Shown here in pieces: positions 62,136 to 64,000 of a DNA stretch of 64,000 nt (the stretch's first letter is position 1; every line of letters starts with the position of its first letter). This DNA comes from Helicobacter turcicus (GTDB taxonomy: Bacteria; Campylobacterota; Campylobacteria; Campylobacterales; Helicobacteraceae), in the NCBI RefSeq assembly GCF_019711685.1, contig NZ_JAIGYQ010000005.1, forward strand, positions 88,177 to 152,176. The letters are read 5' to 3'. Below the pieces are notes generated by a model. It had not been told where the DNA came from and did no database searches. It was given only the letters and a program-made list of their open reading frames with translations. A program made the position numbers and the translations under genes.

Positions 62136-63260
62136 GTGGTTTTGGATAGTGGAAATAGCAAGGTTATACGAAGCATTCCATACCAAGAAAATGATATTGT
62201 AAGAATTTTTGGCAAAAGAAAAGCACAAGAATTTAAAAATTTTATCAATCAAGCCTCTAAAACTTTTGAAACTACCACAGAAAAGCTTATAAAACTTGCA
62301 AATACTTTTAATATTCCTTTTGCTTATCTCTTTTTAGACGAGATACCACAAGCAGAAGAATCTTTGCCAGATTTTAGAAAAAATAGCGCAGAATTTAGCC
62401 AAAATCTTGAATCTTGCATTGCCTCAAGCAAGAAAAAGCAAGAATGGTTTAGAAATCATCTTATTAGAAATGGGCATAGCAAGTTTTTAGCAAATCAAAA
62501 TTTGACTTTTGATAAAGACATTATCCAAACTATCAAGCAGATTACGCGATTTGATGAGGCAAAAAATCACCCAAAAGGACAAAGGCTTAATTTTCTTAAA
62601 AACAATGCAGAACAACATAATATTATCGTGCAGCAAAGTAGCGTTATTCAAGGCAATACACATAAAGCTATTACTTTTAATGAATGTAGAGGCTATGCTA
62701 TTTATGATGCATACGCACCCCTTGTGTTTATAAACGCCAAAGATACAAGTGAAAATGGAAAGATTTTTACCCTTTTGCACGAATTAGCACACATTTTGCT
62801 AAAACATAGTGGCGTTAGCTCTTATGATTTTGAGCTAGAAGTAGAATATCGTTGCAATAATATTGCAGGAGAGATTCTAATGCCAACACCAACTTTTAAG
62901 TCGCGATGGAACAAACAAGATTCCATCCAAAGAAACATTGAAAGATTAAAAAATAATAATGATTTTGAAATGGCAAGCCCTCTAGCACTTGCCACCAAAG
63001 CACTTTTGCTTAAATTAATAGATTATGAAAAATACGAGGATTTTAAAAATACAGAGCTAGAACAATTTTTAAAAAATAAAAATTCTAGAGGGGGTAGTTA
63101 TTACTCTAATGTGATTGCTTCTAATAGTAAGAATTTTGCTAAAAGTGTGGTGATTGATACGCTTAATGGTTATGAAACTTATAAAGAGGCACTCAATCTG
63201 CTTAATATCAAACTTGATAAATTTGATAGACTTGCCAAAGCATTAAAGGTAATCCAATGA
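62136..63260 (+). CDS. ImmA/IrrE-family metallopeptidase with N-terminal XRE-derived region
   Basis: 374 residues. Zinc-peptidase motif HELAH (215-219) in FTLLHELAHILL, with a third ligand region EYRCNNIAGEILMP (Glu near 232). The N-terminal part (SKTFETTTEKLIKLANTFNIPFAYLF in short segments) matches the end of XRE-type helix-turn-helix domains joined to COG2856 proteases, then PDFRKNSAEF. Such proteins cut repressors or antitoxins. Starts at GTG 62136 after AGAGGAAATGCT. It overlaps the PIN-like gene by four bases (ATGA), as in toxin-antitoxin-like operons. Confidence 0.85.
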   Translation: MVLDSGNSKVIRSIPYQENDIVRIFGKRKAQEFKNFINQASKTFETTTEKLIKLANTFNIPFAYLFLDEIPQAEESLPDFRKNSAEFSQNLESCIASSKKKQEWFRNHLIRNGHSKFLANQNLTFDKDIIQTIKQITRFDEAKNHPKGQRLNFLKNNAEQHNIIVQQSSVIQGNTHKAITFNECRGYAIYDAYAPLVFINAKDTSENGKIFTLLHELAHILLKHSGVSSYDFELEVEYRCNNIAGEILMPTPTFKSRWNKQDSIQRNIERLKNNNDFEMASPLALATKALLLKLIDYEKYEDFKNTELEQFLKNKNSRGGSYYSNVIASNSKNFAKSVVIDTLNGYETYKEALNLLNIKLDKFDRLAKALKVIQ

Positions 63261-63765
63261 GTAAATATTTGATTGATACAAATATTTTTATAGAATCTGC
63301 CTACAGATTTTACGCCTTTGATATTTGCCCGGGATTCTGGGAGTTTTTAAAAAAATGTTCTCAAAGAGATTCCATTAAGTCCATTAGCAAAGTTTATGAT
63401 GAAATGACTCCTAATGATTCTAATTTGCAAGATTTCAAGGAACAATTAAAAAATAAGAAGTTTTTCTTGCCCATAGAAAGCATTAGCCTAGAATCCTATG
63501 CCAAAGTTTCAAAAACTTTACAAACAATGCAATACACACCACTAGCGATAAAGAACTTTTCTAATGGAGCAGATTATTTTCTTGTAGCACTTGCTTATCA
63601 AGAATCCTACACTATCGTAACGCACGAAGCCAAAAGTGGCAATAATGCTAAAATACAATAAAGATTCCAAATATTTGCGAAAACTTAGGGATTAACTGCA
63701 TAGATATAGCGGAGTTTCTAAGGCGCGAACGAGCGAGATTTGTTTTAGAAAACATAGCACAATAG
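63257..63765 (+). pseudogene. DUF4411 PIN-like gene with a C-terminal frameshift
   Basis: The present reading ends at 63661 after 134 residues. It opens KYLIDTNIFIESAYRF (Asp7 as first PIN acid) and ends VTHEAKSGNNAKIQ. The typical family end continues in another frame: KIPNICENLGINCIDIAEFL, then RRERARFVLENIAQ and a stop at 63763-63765. Adding one A to the run at 63650-63653 restores the full frame (NNAKNTIKIPNICENLG). So the gene is broken by a one-base deletion, or the site slips, or the base call is wrong. PIN-like RNases act as toxins. Partner of the upstream peptidase gene. Confidence 0.8.
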
Positions 63766-64000
63766 GAATCTTAAACCCTCACTCCCCCTATTTTTCATTT
63801 AAGGGTTTTGCACTCTAGCTCCTTGCCACTTTTGCACATATAGACGTTTGCTAAATCTTGCAATAATAGGGATTTCTAAAAGTTCTTTTGTTTGCATCGT
63901 TTTACCTTTAGTTAATACTTTGCTTTTTAAGAAGTAAAAACAAGGCTTTGACTTTATAAAGTAAGAATCTTTCATTAAGAGCCTTAAAGATTCTAGTTAT
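63766..64000. other. Non-coding right end, possible small minus-strand frame
   Basis: No confident gene. A 32-codon minus-strand frame at 63799-63897 (MQTKELLEIPIIARFSKRL, then YVQKWQGARVQNP) has a ribosome-like site AAAGGTAAAACG in front of its ATG, but no family resemblance. It could be a gene fragment. Sequence runs off the window. Confidence 0.35.

Noticed and set aside
1..64000. CRISPR array, insertion sequence or prophage
   Set aside because: No regularly spaced repeats, no transposase or integrase-like protein, no phage structural genes were found on either strand.

Overview
The window is about 65% A+T and almost fully coding. Gene content and gene order point to a Campylobacterota bacterium of the order Campylobacterales, most likely a Helicobacter of the enterohepatic type. 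Pointers are rplI-hslV-hslU-era; nadK-recN-NFACT; a PhosS/PhosR-type phosphate system; a futalosine-pathway type deaminase; an 881-residue FlgL with a sigma-54 promoter; a pair of dynamin-like GTPases; a FdhTU-like pair; and an HrgA-like protein. No complete mobile element, CRISPR array or rRNA was seen. One tRNA gene was found.

Layout. 1-2.9 kb: the 3' part of metG, a Mur-ligase-like protein of unknown role and a NifX-like protein. 2.9-7.1 kb (minus): a peptidoglycan LD-peptidase (csd6/pgp2 type) and rplI-hslV-hslU-era. 7.3-14.8 kb (minus): comF, tmk, coaD, pyrC, a phosphohexomutase, an aminofutalosine-deaminase-like hydrolase, mscS and a second dihydroorotase that has lost its metal ligands. 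These genes overlap by a few bases or nearly touch. 15-16.5 kb: a SIMPL-domain protein, tRNA-Arg(CCU) and HU. 16.5-21.1 kb (plus): gapA-pgi and pta-ackA. 21.3-25.5 kb: a FdhTU-like selenium/sulfur module, a YceI protein and a chemoreceptor. 25.6-30.6 kb (minus): kdsD, a YuiF-like transporter and flgL.

30.7-36.4 kb is the main accessory region. A type II restriction-modification unit (endonuclease plus two N6-adenine methyltransferases) and a decayed Fic gene lie between two near-identical 585 bp copies of the pst promoter and the first half of pstS. This is the arrangement expected from insertion with a long target duplication. The right-hand copy still drives an intact pstS-pstC-pstA-pstB-phosR-phosS operon. 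Next comes a WavE-like glycan gene ending in a run of 13 G, a likely phase-variation switch.

41.9-54.9 kb (plus): an MFS exporter, two dynamin-like GTPases, a protein with a C-terminal J domain, an anchored OmpA-like protein, nadK, recN, an NFACT (RqcH-like) protein, an acidic low-complexity protein, a beta-barrel protein and yaaA. 55-58.2 kb: fabG, acpP, fabF, accA, the core of fatty-acid synthesis. 58.3-64 kb: a BaiN/YhiN flavoprotein, a two-subunit SMR exporter, an HrgA-like protein, and an ImmA/IrrE peptidase overlapping a DUF4411 PIN-like gene that carries a C-terminal frameshift.

The strongest points for follow-up are the restriction unit framed by the pstS duplication, the permuted lobe order of PstS, the G13 tract, the pseudo-dihydroorotase, the heptad duplication in the first dynamin-like protein, and the frameshifted DUF4411 gene. 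All family names come from reading motifs by eye; no database search was run.
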